The notes: generated from the letters alone by a model not told the origin. A stretch of DNA of 11,550 nt from an uncultured Ruminococcus sp. (GCA_902778985.1 CACYZS010000072.1:1-11550), one strand, 5' to 3'. Shown: positions 1 through 7,775, counted from the stretch's first letter. Program-made: numbers and translations.

Positions 1-1419
1 GGCGACCGCCTTGCGGGGATCCTCAAAGCGCTCAAAAAGATCCGCGGCTCGTACGCCTTCGGGATCCTGTTCGCCGACAAGCCCGGCGAGATCTGGGCGG
101 CGCGGCAGGACAGTCCCCTGATCGTGGGGCTCGGCGAAAACGAGAACCTGATCGCGTCCGACGTGACGGCGATCCTCGCCTATACCCGCCGCTACCTCGC
201 GCTCGAGAACGGCGACGTCGCGAAGATCACCCGCGACTCCGTGACGGTCTACGGCGCCGACGGCGCCGAGATCAAGCGCGAGCCGCAGACCGCGCTCTGG
301 GATCTTGCCGCCGCGATGCGCGGCGGGCACGCCCACTTCATGCATAAGGAGATCTACGAGGAACCCGACGCCGTCAAGAAGACGCTCTTCCCCCGCATCA
401 CCGACGGGATCCCCGATTTCGCCCCCGAAGGGCTGTCGCCCGACCGGATCAAGGCGATCCGCTCGGTGCGGATCGTCGCCTGCGGGACCGCGTACCACGC
501 GGGGCTGGAAGGCGCCGCCGTCCTGGAACGCGTCGCGCGCGTCCGCGCCTCCGCCGAGATCGCTTCGGAGTTCCGTTACCGCAATCCGGTCATTGAGCCC
601 GACGAACTCGTGATCCTGATCTCGCAGTCGGGCGAGACCGCCGACACCATCGCCGCGCTCCGGCTGGCGAAAGCCGCCGGCGCCTTCACGCTCGGGATCG
701 TCAATACGGTCGGCTCGACCGTGGCGCGCGAATCCGACGCGGTGCTCTACACCTACGCCGGACCCGAGATCGCCGTCGCCAGCACCAAGGCGTACACCGT
801 GCAGGCCGCGCTGATGACGCTCTTCGGCGTCTGGACGGGGCTTATTCGCGGAACCGTTTCGGACGCGACCGCCCGCGAGTACGTCTCCGCTCTGACCGTT
901 GCGCTTCCCGCCGAGATCAAGAAGATCATTGCGCGCGAAAACGAACTCAAAGCCATCGCCGCCGATATCGCCGAGAAGGACGATATGTTCTTCATCGGTC
1001 GGCTCTTCGACTCCACGCTCGCCGCCGAAGCGTCGCTCAAACTGAAAGAGATCTCCTACATTCACAGCGAGGCGTACGCAGCCGGCGAACTCAAACACGG
1101 CACCATCTCGCTGATCGAGCCGGGCACCCCGGTCGTCGCTCTTTCGAGCGAAGCCGCGATCCGCGAGAAGATGGTCGGCAATATGAAGGAAGTCGTCGCG
1201 CGCGGCGCGAACCTCTTCGTCTTCGCCGCCGGCAAGGGGGGTACGACCGAACTTCGCGAGATGGCGAAGATCTCCTTCGTCTGCCCCGATTGCCCCGAGA
1301 CCGTCGCGCCCATCGCGCTGGCGACGGCGATGCAACTGCTTGCGTATCAAGTTTCCCTTGCCCGCGGGTGCGACGTGGACCAGCCTCGTAACCTCGCCAA
1401 GTCTGTCACGGTGGAGTGA
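1..1419 (+). CDS. glmS: glutamine--fructose-6-phosphate aminotransferase (isomerising), 5'-truncated by window edge
   Basis: GlmS makes glucosamine-6-phosphate from fructose-6-phosphate and glutamine, the first step towards UDP-GlcNAc for peptidoglycan. The frame is open from base 1, giving 472 visible residues of a family usually about 600 long. Roughly 130-140 N-terminal residues, including the catalytic Cys1 of the glutaminase domain, lie outside. The first ~90 visible residues are the end of the glutaminase domain (for example RGSYAFGILF, then SDVTAILAYTRRYLALENGD). Two SIS sugar-isomerase domains follow. Visible marks are CGTAYHAGL (from base 481), the sugar-phosphate loop ISQSGETADT, ASTKAYT, and SEAYAAGELKHG in the second SIS domain. 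The C-terminus DQPRNLAKSVTVE is the family's conserved tail, so the 3' end is intact. An ATG at 124 is internal, not the start. A strong terminator follows about 100 bases downstream. The glmS ribozyme, if present, would be upstream of the window. Confidence 0.97.
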   Translation, partial: GDRLAGILKALKKIRGSYAFGILFADKPGEIWAARQDSPLIVGLGENENLIASDVTAILAYTRRYLALENGDVAKITRDSVTVYGADGAEIKREPQTALWDLAAAMRGGHAHFMHKEIYEEPDAVKKTLFPRITDGIPDFAPEGLSPDRIKAIRSVRIVACGTAYHAGLEGAAVLERVARVRASAEIASEFRYRNPVIEPDELVILISQSGETADTIAALRLAKAAGAFTLGIVNTVGSTVARESDAVLYTYAGPEIAVASTKAYTVQAALMTLFGVWTGLIRGTVSDATAREYVSALTVALPAEIKKIIARENELKAIAADIAEKDDMFFIGRLFDSTLAAEASLKLKEISYIHSEAYAAGELKHGTISLIEPGTPVVALSSEAAIREKMVGNMKEVVARGANLFVFAAGKGGTTELREMAKISFVCPDCPETVAPIALATAMQLLAYQVSLARGCDVDQPRNLAKSVTVE

Positions 1420-1523
1420 CAGGCGGATTTCAGCGCAGACCGAAAACGAATGATATCTGTTTGATCCGTTAAAGCATTTTGCTCTGCGCAAAACCGTTTC
1501 ATAGTAAAACGCATTTAAGGTTG

Positions 1524-1562
1524 AAACCCGTTCGCGTTCGCGAACGGGTTTCTTCTTTTTTT
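1524..1562 (+). terminator. intrinsic terminator after glmS
   Basis: A perfect 12-bp stem (AAACCCGTTCGC with GCGAACGGGTTT) closes a GTTC loop at 1524-1551 and is followed by CTTC and a run of seven T at 1556-1562. This is a textbook rho-independent terminator in the glmS direction, about 105 bases after the stop codon. The intervening bases 1420-1523 show no gene; a 7-base inverted repeat (GCGCAGA at 1433, TCTGCGC at 1483) is the only structure I noticed there. Confidence 0.9.
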
Positions 1563-1576
1563 CATATTCGTTTCCT

Positions 1577-1634
1577 ATCCCCGTTCTCACCTTCTCGGAG
1601 TATGTGTATACACCTTCGGGGCGAGAACGGGGAT
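1577..1634. repeat. long-armed inverted repeat with inner palindrome
   Basis: ATCCCCGTTCTC at 1577-1588 is the exact reverse complement of GAGAACGGGGAT at 1623-1634. The 34 bases between hold a 10-base palindrome GTGTATACAC (1604-1613) and two copies of CACCTTC (1588-1594 and 1611-1617). No T-run follows, and a full terminator already lies just upstream, so a second terminator is not the natural reading. It may be part of a dispersed intergenic repeat or a structured RNA; I cannot tell which. Confidence 0.6.
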
Positions 1635-1647
1635 TCTGCATCTGCCT

Positions 1648-1729
1648 CCGCCTGTCAGGCGGCATCTGCTGGCGCGGTTAGGTTGAAAATGTTTCCAATG
1701 GCTTTTGCGTTTGCCGGCGCGATTAGGTT
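1648..1729. repeat. small hairpin plus 18-base imperfect direct repeat
   Basis: CCGCCTGTCAGGCGG at 1648-1662 is a 7-bp inverted repeat around one base. After it, TGCTGGCGCGGTTAGGTT (1667-1684) recurs as TGCCGGCGCGATTAGGTT (1712-1729), 16 of 18 bases identical with a 45-base period. No gene covers this stretch, and no convincing promoter for the small gene at 1800 was found. The bases 1730-1787 are A-rich and hold nothing else I recognise. Confidence 0.5.
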
Positions 1730-1787
1730 TTTGTGAACGTATCCGATGGAATAAAAAAGAGAACGGCGGGGATAATAAGGCAAAAAA

Positions 1788-1793
1788 GAGGTG
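1788..1793 (+). promoter_or_regulatory. ribosome binding site fixing the start at 1800
   Basis: GAGGTG lies 6 bases before ATG 1800 and pairs with the 16S anti-Shine-Dalgarno sequence. The in-frame GTG at 1791 is inside this element, so initiation at GTG is unlikely. This sets the protein at 70 residues. Confidence 0.75.
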
Positions 1794-1799
1794 TCGGAA

Positions 1800-2012
1800 A
1801 TGATGATGCTTTGCAAAGACAAGAAAAAGCGGCGGGAGTGCTGTTCGCCGATGGCGGTGTTCTGGATCGCGGCGGCTATGGGGCTCGGCGCCGCGGGAAC
1901 GCTCTTGTATTTCAAGCGGAACGAGGCGAAGCGCTCCGTGAAAAAGGCGGGCAAAAAATGCGCCGAAGCGGTCGACAACGCCGCCGACCGGATGTTCGGG
2001 GAAGACGAATAA
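1800..2012 (+). CDS. small single-pass membrane protein, function unknown
   Basis: A 70-residue protein beginning MMMLCKDKKKRRECC. A very basic, Cys-containing N-terminus is followed by one hydrophobic helix at about residues 17-38 (PMAVFWIAAAMGLGAAG and on to LLYF), then a basic stretch (FKRNEAKRSVKKAGKKC) and an acidic end (MFGEDE). The lysine/alanine-rich part after the helix recalls small YtxH-like membrane proteins in general layout, but I do not recognise a specific family. By the positive-inside rule both flanks are basic, so the orientation is unclear. The start is chosen from the ribosome-binding site at 1788. It is followed by a GC-rich hairpin and faces the convergent helicase gene. 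Confidence 0.75.
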   Translation: MMMLCKDKKKRRECCSPMAVFWIAAAMGLGAAGTLLYFKRNEAKRSVKKAGKKCAEAVDNAADRMFGEDE

Positions 2013-2017
2013 TACCG

Positions 2018-2050
2018 CCGCCGCACGGTGCCCCGTGCGGCGGTCGCTTT
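2018..2050. terminator. GC-rich hairpin between convergent genes
   Basis: CCGCCGCACGG (2018-2028) pairs perfectly with CCGTGCGGCGG (2033-2043) around a TGCC loop, 11 bp in all. It starts 6 bases after the stop of the small membrane protein and ends 6 bases before the stop of the convergent helicase gene. The + side has only a short T-stretch (CTTTA), and the - side has TATTATT after one more C/G-rich triplet. It probably serves both genes, with imperfect efficiency. Confidence 0.65.
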
Positions 2051-4715
2051 ATTCGAAACGGGCGATTCTCCGCCTGCGTTTCGGCGATTGGTTTTCGCTT
2101 TTTGAGATCAGCGCGTGTTTTTTCGCTTTCATCAGCAGTTTTCTGCCCTCGTCGTTCCGGGTGTAGACGATCGCGAAATCGCCGATCCGTCCGGTCAGGT
2201 TGTCGGCGAAGAGTTCGACCATTTCCTTCTTCTGCCCGAGGATCGAGGGGCAGGCGTAGGACTGCTCGTAACACGGGCGCCCCCGCTTTTTTAAGATCAG
2301 GATATAGCGCGGGTTGTCGATCGGGGAGAGCATTTCGCTTACCGCCGTGTTGAACAGGTTGGCTTCGTAGGTCGACGCGTTTTTGAGCAACAGGTACACC
2401 GACACGTCGCTGCCGCCGGACACAACGGATGCGCGGTACTCGATCATGTTGCATTCCTGCAGCGTCTTGAGCAGCGCGTTTGCCAGGTGCGTCATTGTCT
2501 TCCGGGGGGTCGAGTGCAAGATGATCTTTCTCGCCTGTTTTGCCGCCGCGATCGTCGCGGCGAGCAGCAGTCCGAGGAGCGCAAGCACCGGAAGGAGCCG
2601 CGTGACGGGGGCGTCCTGAACGCCGACCAGCGTCCTCAGGACGGCGATCTCCGCCATCGTGACCGCCGCGTCAACCGAGCAAAGCATCACCAGCGCAAGG
2701 TAGTTGGTAAAAACGACCGGCTTGATGACGGTCTCTTTCGGGACCGAGATCTCTTCGGTGAGTTTGGTGCCGCATTGGAGGAGCGAGGTCGACCATTTGC
2801 TCTGCGTATCGTCCCGCTGCATCGCGCGAGAGAGCATCTCGCGGTTGATCCGTTCCACGCCCTTCTCGTCGAACGGCGGACGGATGGCGGTCAGGCGTTC
2901 GATCCCGTTCTCGATCTCGCCCGTCGTGTAGTTGGGACCGGTGAAGCACTCGAAGCGCCGCTCAAGCGTTTCGTAGTCGTACGAAACGATCCGGTCGAAA
3001 TCGGTCTGCCGCTTCAGGGCGTGCGCGTTCAGCGCCGAGTCTTCAAAAACGTAGTCGGGTTCCAGGGTGACCAGGTGCCAGATGTTCGACACCTTGTTCG
3101 GATTGTTTTTATCGATCCGGATGGCTCTTCCCCGCATCTGGTTGGAGAGCATGAAACTCCCGACGAAACTGGCGAGGATCAGCGTGTTGATGCAGGGCGA
3201 ATCCCACCCCTCGCCGAGCAGCGCCTTGGTCCCGATCAGGATCCGGATGATCCCCCGCTCGAACAGTTCGGACACGGCGTCGACCTTGTCCTTGTTCTTG
3301 ACCGTTCCGAACGAGAATTCCGAATAGTTCGTATCCCCGATCTGCGTGATCTTCGCGCCGAGGTGTTCAAGGTACTGCTTGCAATCGGTCGGAAGGATGA
3401 TCAGCCCGCCGGAGAGCACGCCCATCCGGTATGAGGGATCGCTCTTCGCCAGACACTCGAAGATCGAAACGACGCTGACGTCCGAGGGCGTTTTGCCCGA
3501 GAACAGATCCTTCACCGTCTCTTTTTTGATGTAGTCGGTCAGGATCAGCAGGCGCAGCGCGTCGCCGAGGTTGCCGCTCTCGCTTTTGACGATCTCGGTG
3601 ATGCTCTTCAGTTTCCCGACGGAACTGAGCAACTTGTGTTTGGCGTTCTCTTTTAAGGAGAACACCGGCTGCCCCCGCTCGGTCAGTCCGTTGCCCTTCA
3701 GGACCCGGCGGATCTCGTTCTTCTCGTCTTCGTTTAAGATGTCGCTTTCAAGCAGGAAGCGGTACGCCCTCTCGGAAAACTCGACGGTAAGACCCGGGAG
3801 TTTCTTCTTGCCGGTGAACGATTTGACGATCGTCTCGTCGACGGCGATCCCGAAGGAGTTAAGCAGGATCAGCGTCGCGATGACGCCCCGCGTGTTCTCG
3901 TAGAGCGTTTCCCGATCTTCTTGGTACTGCGAAGCGATATACTCGTAGACCTTCGGATAGATCGGGAGCGCCATCAGTTCGTCGAGCCCCGTGACGACCT
4001 TGCTCCGGTAGTCCTTGAACGACGCGGTCTCTTCCTTGGTCGGGTAGTTGAAATACACGTAGTCCTGATGGGGACACAGCGTTTTGTCGTTCACCAGTTC
4101 GGGGACGAAGATCTCCTCGTCGATCGGGCCGCAAACACGCTCGTACCGCTCCCATTCGGTCTGCCCCGCGTCGTAGGGCGGGGTGGCGGTCAGCGCGATG
4201 ATCTTCACGTCCCGACCGATCCCGTCGAGGAACTTTTCAAGCGCTTTCTGCCACTCGTTCTGCAGGTGGTGCGCCTCGTCAAGGCAGATGGTCTTGACGC
4301 CGTATTCCTTGATGATCCGGAAGATGTCGACGTCGGAATAGTCGACCGTGACCCCGTCTTCCTCGACCGGGGCGTGATCCATCGCCGAATGAAGCGCCTG
4401 GTAGGTGATCGAGTTCAGCAGCGTGATCTCGTGCAGATCGTAGGAGAAGTATTCGGCGGGATCCTCGCCCTTTTCGAGGAAATTGCCCGCGAACCGCGCG
4501 CCCCACTGGTACTTGATGGTCGTAGTGGGCGATAAGATCACGGCGGGCGCGTTCAGCCGCCGGATCAGTTCAAGACCCAGTATGGTCTTGCCGCTCCCGG
4601 GCGCGGCGACGACGTTGATCCGTCCGTCCAAAAGGTATTTGTCCGCTTTGTCGAGCACCCTTTGCTGATACACCCGGAACGTGCCGTTGAATTTGACTTT
4701 TTCAAAGGTTTTCAT
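2049..4715 (-). CDS. superfamily 2 DEAH-box helicase with C-terminal membrane segment
   Basis: An 888-residue ATP-driven nucleic-acid translocase or helicase. A Q-motif-like FRVYQQRVL is at 13-21, Walker A APGSGKT at 38-44, motif Ia LSPTTT at 61-66, DEAH at 146-149, motif III TAT at 176-178, GEGWDSP (motif V) at 501-507 and QMRGRAIR (motif VI) at 526-533, so both RecA-like lobes appear complete. A long insert (about 215-430) separates them. Unusually, about 666-692 (VVFTNYLALVMLCSVDAAV and on) and 707-725 (LLPVLALLGLLLAATIAAA) are hydrophobic, the second convincingly transmembrane. A ~155-residue C-terminal domain ends in a basic tail (KRRRRIARF). The start has AAAGGA 8 bases upstream. It lies after guaB in the same direction, beyond a terminator-like hairpin, and I see no clear promoter of its own, so some readthrough is possible. 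The helicase assignment is secure. The substrate and role (repair, RNA metabolism or phage defence) are unknown. Confidence 0.9.
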   Translation of the reverse strand: MKTFEKVKFNGTFRVYQQRVLDKADKYLLDGRINVVAAPGSGKTILGLELIRRLNAPAVILSPTTTIKYQWGARFAGNFLEKGEDPAEYFSYDLHEITLLNSITYQALHSAMDHAPVEEDGVTVDYSDVDIFRIIKEYGVKTICLDEAHHLQNEWQKALEKFLDGIGRDVKIIALTATPPYDAGQTEWERYERVCGPIDEEIFVPELVNDKTLCPHQDYVYFNYPTKEETASFKDYRSKVVTGLDELMALPIYPKVYEYIASQYQEDRETLYENTRGVIATLILLNSFGIAVDETIVKSFTGKKKLPGLTVEFSERAYRFLLESDILNEDEKNEIRRVLKGNGLTERGQPVFSLKENAKHKLLSSVGKLKSITEIVKSESGNLGDALRLLILTDYIKKETVKDLFSGKTPSDVSVVSIFECLAKSDPSYRMGVLSGGLIILPTDCKQYLEHLGAKITQIGDTNYSEFSFGTVKNKDKVDAVSELFERGIIRILIGTKALLGEGWDSPCINTLILASFVGSFMLSNQMRGRAIRIDKNNPNKVSNIWHLVTLEPDYVFEDSALNAHALKRQTDFDRIVSYDYETLERRFECFTGPNYTTGEIENGIERLTAIRPPFDEKGVERINREMLSRAMQRDDTQSKWSTSLLQCGTKLTEEISVPKETVIKPVVFTNYLALVMLCSVDAAVTMAEIAVLRTLVGVQDAPVTRLLPVLALLGLLLAATIAAAKQARKIILHSTPRKTMTHLANALLKTLQECNMIEYRASVVSGGSDVSVYLLLKNASTYEANLFNTAVSEMLSPIDNPRYILILKKRGRPCYEQSYACPSILGQKKEMVELFADNLTGRIGDFAIVYTRNDEGRKLLMKAKKHALISKSENQSPKRRRRIARFE

Positions 4716-4754
4716 GTACCGTATCCTTTATTCGGTTTGTCCCCTGCCCGATAT

Positions 4755-4795
4755 GGAAAAGGCGACACGATCGGTGCCGCCGTTTTCCTTTTTTT
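4755..4795. terminator. terminator hairpin between guaB and the helicase gene
   Basis: Read on the + strand, GGAAAAGGCGACAC (4755-4768) pairs with GTGCCGCC (4774-4781) and TTTTCC (4783-4788), with one bulged G and one G-U type pair, and is followed by seven T. Read on the - strand, the way guaB and the helicase are transcribed, the core stem GGCGGCAC/GTGTCGCC is followed by TTTTCC. It begins 5 bases after the guaB stop and probably terminates guaB transcripts partially. The stronger T-run faces the antisense direction. Confidence 0.65.
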
Positions 4796-4799
4796 CGTC

Positions 4800-6197
4800 T
4801 TAATTCTTGATGTTCGCCGTACTTCTCAAAGTGACGTCGTGGTAACTGCCCTCGACGATCGAGGTCGCCGAGACCAGCGTGATGCGCGCGTTCTTCTGCA
4901 GTTCGGGAATGGTCAGCACGCCGACGTTGCACATGGTGGATTTGACCTTGTAGAGCGACTTCGCAACGTTGTCGCGGAGCGAGCCGGCGTAGACGACGTA
5001 GGAGTCGACGCCCTCTTCGAAGGAGAGTTTGGCTTTGCCGCCGAGGTCGTATCTCTGCCAGTTGCGGGCGCGGTTGGAACCCTCGCCCCAGTACTCCTTG
5101 ACGTAGGTGCCGTTGACCTGAAGTTTCGGCGTCGGGGACTCGTCGAAGCGGGCGAAGTACCGACCGAGCATCAGGAAGTCGGCGCCCATTGCGAGCGCGA
5201 GCGTCATGTGGTAGTCGTGGACGATACCGCCGTCCGAGCAGATCGGCACGTAGATACCGGTCTCGCGGAAGTATTCGTCGCGCGCCGCCGCGACCTCGAT
5301 CACGGCACTTGCCTGTCCGCGTCCGATGCCCTTCTGCTCACGGGTAATGCAGATCGAGCCGCCGCCGATACCGATCTTGACGAAGTCGGCGCCCGCACGC
5401 GCAAGGAACAGGAACCCTTCGCGGTCGACCACGTTGCCCGCGCCGACCTTGACGGCGTTGCCGTAGTTCTCGCGAATGAAGTCGAGCGTCTTCTTCTGCC
5501 AGCAGGTGTAGCCCTCGGAAGAGTCGATGCAGAGGACGTCGGCGCCCGCCGCGATCAGGGCGGGAACGCGCTTCTCGTAGTCGAGCGTGTTGATACCCGC
5601 GCCGACCATATACCGCTTGCTCGAGTCGAGCATTTCCTGCGGGTTCTGCTTGTGCTCGTCGTAGTCCTTGCGGAAGACGAAGTAGCACAGTCTTCCCTTC
5701 TCGTCGATCAGAGGCAGGGAGTTCAGTTTGTGATCCCAGATGATGTCGTTCGCCTCTTTGAGCGAGGTCGAAGCGGGGGCGGTCACCAGTTTCTCAAGCG
5801 GGGTCATAAACGACGAGACCTTGAGATCGGTGGACATCCGGCTGACGCGGTAATCGCGCCCGGTGACCACGCCGACCAGCCGCCCCGTCGGGGTGCCGTC
5901 CTCGGTGATGGCGACGGTGTTGTGTCCCGTCCGCTCGACCAGCGCGAGCACGTCGGCGAGCGTGTCGGTGGGTTTCAGGTTGGAGTCGCTGACGACGAAG
6001 CCCGCCTTATAGTTCTTGACGCGGGCGACCATCGCCGCCTCGTCCTCGATGCTCTGCGAGCCGTAGATGAAGGAAAGACCGCCTTCCTTCGCCAGCGCGA
6101 TCGCCATCCGGTCGTCGGAGACCGACTGCATGATCGCGGAGACCATCGGGATACTCAGGGTGATCGGGGACTCTTCCTCGTCGGGACGGTACTTCAC
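4800..6197 (-). CDS. guaB: IMP dehydrogenase, main part downstream of a frame break
   Basis: IMP dehydrogenase oxidises IMP to XMP with NAD+, the committed step to GMP. This frame encodes 465 residues from GTG 6197 and holds almost the whole enzyme. The regulatory CBS pair is at roughly 68-180 ([37 protein letters not shown]). The barrel has DSSEGY at 225-230, [15 protein letters not shown], the catalytic loop [12 protein letters not shown] with Cys283, SDGGIVHDY at 321, [14 protein letters not shown], and the flap [12 protein letters not shown]. The C-terminus looks complete. The homologous N-terminus continues upstream but in another frame: the three codons before GTG read TPL, then homology breaks at 6207. 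GTG 6197 is therefore the restart position, not the ancestral start. It overlaps the stop of the upstream fragment (GTGA), which could allow some reinitiation. It follows purB in one transcript. Confidence 0.9.
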   Translation of the reverse strand: MKYRPDEEESPITLSIPMVSAIMQSVSDDRMAIALAKEGGLSFIYGSQSIEDEAAMVARVKNYKAGFVVSDSNLKPTDTLADVLALVERTGHNTVAITEDGTPTGRLVGVVTGRDYRVSRMSTDLKVSSFMTPLEKLVTAPASTSLKEANDIIWDHKLNSLPLIDEKGRLCYFVFRKDYDEHKQNPQEMLDSSKRYMVGAGINTLDYEKRVPALIAAGADVLCIDSSEGYTCWQKKTLDFIRENYGNAVKVGAGNVVDREGFLFLARAGADFVKIGIGGGSICITREQKGIGRGQASAVIEVAAARDEYFRETGIYVPICSDGGIVHDYHMTLALAMGADFLMLGRYFARFDESPTPKLQVNGTYVKEYWGEGSNRARNWQRYDLGGKAKLSFEEGVDSYVVYAGSLRDNVAKSLYKVKSTMCNVGVLTIPELQKNARITLVSATSIVEGSYHDVTLRSTANIKN

Positions 6198-6274
6198 GAG
6201 CGGGGTTCGGTGTACCCGGGGATCAGAAGATACTCGCTGAACGTGTGGGACATTCCCTCCAGAATAGTTGCCAT
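6194..6274 (-). pseudogene. guaB: original 5' end of guaB, out of frame with the rest
   Basis: The ATG at 6274 sits 6 bases after a strong AAAGGAG and opens [20 protein letters not shown], the typical N-terminus of clostridial IMP dehydrogenases as I remember them. After residue 22 (Thr, 6209-6211) the frame runs into a TGA at 6194-6196, giving only 26 residues. Two bases later (6206 downward) the sequence reads [12 protein letters not shown] in a different frame. In the family, about 12 residues (of the type SSECVPENVSLK) stand between these two blocks. The simplest account is a 34-base deletion, not divisible by three. It could be a genuine recent mutation, since the rest of the gene shows no decay, or an assembly error. 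The comparison rests on recalled family sequence, not on an alignment I could run. Confidence 0.8.
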
Positions 6275-6280
6275 TTCGTT

Positions 6281-6287
6281 CTCCTTT
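6281..6287 (-). promoter_or_regulatory. strong ribosome binding site of ancestral guaB start
   Basis: On the - strand AAAGGAG is followed by 6 bases and ATG 6274. It is the best Shine-Dalgarno in the purB-guaB gap (6275-6304) and shows that the true start of guaB was 6274, not GTG 6197, which has no comparable site. Confidence 0.85.
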
Positions 6288-6304
6288 ATCTATGGTTCTT
6301 TAAC

Positions 6305-7741
6305 TTACACGTTGAGTTCGCCGACCAGACCGGCGTCGGGGTAGCGGGCGAGAATGGGATCGATTACGCTGACGATAAACTCGTCCACCTGTTCGGGGGC
6401 GCGTCCGACGTAGAGCGCGGGATCGAGCACGGCGTCGATCTCCTCGGCTTTGATCGGGAACGCGGGATCGCCCTTGATCCGTTCGAGCAGGTCGTTTGCC
6501 CCGCCCTCGAGTTTGACGTGCGCGGCGGCGGCGTGGGAGTGGACCCGGAGCCGTTCGTGCAGCGCCTGCCGGTCTCCGCCCGCCTTGACCGAACGCATCA
6601 GGATATTCTCGGTCGCCATGAACGGCAGTTTTTCGCGGACGCGACGGTCGATCACGCGGTCGTAGACCACGATGCCCGAGGTGACGTTCATGTAGATATT
6701 CAGGATCGCGTCGACCGCCAAGAACGCTTCGGACACCGAGATCCGGCGGTTCGCCGAGTCGTCGAGCGTCCTCTCGAACCACTGGGTGCCCGCCGTGAAC
6801 GCGGGGTTCAGCGAGTCGACGATGACGTACCGCGCAAGCGCGGAGATCCGCTCGCATCTCATGGGGTTGCGCTTGTAGGGCATCGCGGACGAGCCGATCT
6901 GGTGGGTTTCAAACGGTTCTTCGAGTTCCTCAAACGACTGCAGGATCCGAAGATCGTTCGCGAACTTATACGCCGACTGCGCAAATCCCGACAGGACGGC
7001 GAGGAAGTTGGCGTCGACCTTGCGGGAGTAGGTCTGCCCCGAGACGGCGACCGTGCCGGGGAAACCGAGATCGTCGGCGATCATTTGGTCGAGTTTCTTG
7101 ACCTTTTCGTGGTCGCCGCCGAACAGTTCGAGGAAGGACGCCTGCGTGCCGGTCGTGCCCTTGCTCCCGAGCAGGAGCAGTTTGTCGAGCCGGTGTTCGA
7201 GTTCCTCGATATCGGATGCGAGTTCGTACATCCAGAGCGTGGCGCGCTTGCCGACCGTGGTCAGTTGCGCGGGCTGCAGATGCGTGTAGCCGAGGCAGGG
7301 CAGCGCCCGGTATTTGACGGCGAACGCTTTCAGGTTGCGAAGAACCTGCGCCGCTTTTTTCAAAACGATCCCGGACGCCTCGCGAAGCGCCAGTACGTCG
7401 GCGTTGTCCCCGACGTAGCAGGAGGTCGCGCCGAGGTGGATGATGGGTTCGGCGGTCGGGCACTGTTTGCCGAACGCGTAAACGTGCGCCATCACGTCGT
7501 GACGCACTTCCTTCTCGCGCGTCTCGGCGACCTCGTAGTTGACGTCGTCTTTGTGCGCTTCCATCTCCGCGATCTGCTCGCTCGTCACGGGTAGTCCGAG
7601 CGCCATTTCCGCGCGCGCCAACGAGATCCAGAGCCGCCGCCACGCCCGGAACTTGAAATTGTCGGAAAAGACCGCCTGCATCTCCGCGCTCGCATAGCGC
7701 GTCGAGAGGGGGGAAACGTATCCGTCGTGCCTGTTTTCCAT
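6305..7741 (-). CDS. purB: adenylosuccinate lyase
   Basis: PurB cleaves fumarate from adenylosuccinate (to AMP) and from SAICAR (to AICAR), so it acts twice in purine synthesis. It is a cytosolic homotetramer of the fumarase/aspartase superfamily. The 478-residue protein has RHDVMAH at 80-86, GATSCYVGDN at 104-113, GYTHLQPAQ at 151-159 (with the catalytic-type His), KGTTGTQ near 194-200, and the superfamily signature SSAMPYKRNP at 284-293. The length and SSAMPYKRNPMRCERI match the longer type shared by Clostridia and eukaryotes. ATG 7741 is chosen because it has AGGCGG 8 bases upstream. An in-frame TTG at 7765 would sit only a few bases from the predicted transcription start. guaB begins 30 bases downstream with no terminator between, so the two are almost certainly one operon. 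Confidence 0.95.
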   Translation of the reverse strand: MENRHDGYVSPLSTRYASAEMQAVFSDNFKFRAWRRLWISLARAEMALGLPVTSEQIAEMEAHKDDVNYEVAETREKEVRHDVMAHVYAFGKQCPTAEPIIHLGATSCYVGDNADVLALREASGIVLKKAAQVLRNLKAFAVKYRALPCLGYTHLQPAQLTTVGKRATLWMYELASDIEELEHRLDKLLLLGSKGTTGTQASFLELFGGDHEKVKKLDQMIADDLGFPGTVAVSGQTYSRKVDANFLAVLSGFAQSAYKFANDLRILQSFEELEEPFETHQIGSSAMPYKRNPMRCERISALARYVIVDSLNPAFTAGTQWFERTLDDSANRRISVSEAFLAVDAILNIYMNVTSGIVVYDRVIDRRVREKLPFMATENILMRSVKAGGDRQALHERLRVHSHAAAAHVKLEGGANDLLERIKGDPAFPIKAEEIDAVLDPALYVGRAPEQVDEFIVSVIDPILARYPDAGLVGELNV

Positions 7742-7775
7742 CGTCGGTTCCGCCTTTTGCTTCAAATTACATTTT

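Noticed and set aside
1479..1736. 85-codon open frame in the glmS intergenic region
   Set aside because: Passes through the intrinsic terminator and the inverted repeats and has no ribosome-binding site.
1733..2353. 206-codon open frame overlapping the small membrane protein and the helicase end
   Set aside because: Arg-rich translation, crosses the terminator hairpin, and competes with two better-supported genes.
2487..3434. 315-codon open frame on the + strand opposite the helicase
   Set aside because: Mirror of a gene with all helicase motifs; low-complexity charged translation.
4662..6344. 560-codon open frame on the + strand opposite guaB
   Set aside because: It is the antisense of a clear IMP dehydrogenase. 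The translation is dominated by Arg, Asp, Val and Gly as expected from the mirror of GC-rich codons, with no recognisable domain.
6245..7594. 449-codon open frame on the + strand opposite purB
   Set aside because: Antisense of adenylosuccinate lyase with no start signals and no domain.
7742..7765. N-terminal extension of purB to TTG 7765
   Set aside because: Only about 4 bases from the predicted transcription start; ATG 7741 has an AGGCGG site at suitable distance.
7742..7775. Purine riboswitch or PurR site in front of purB
   Set aside because: The predicted leader is only about 28 bases, too short for an aptamer, and no convincing PurR box was seen.
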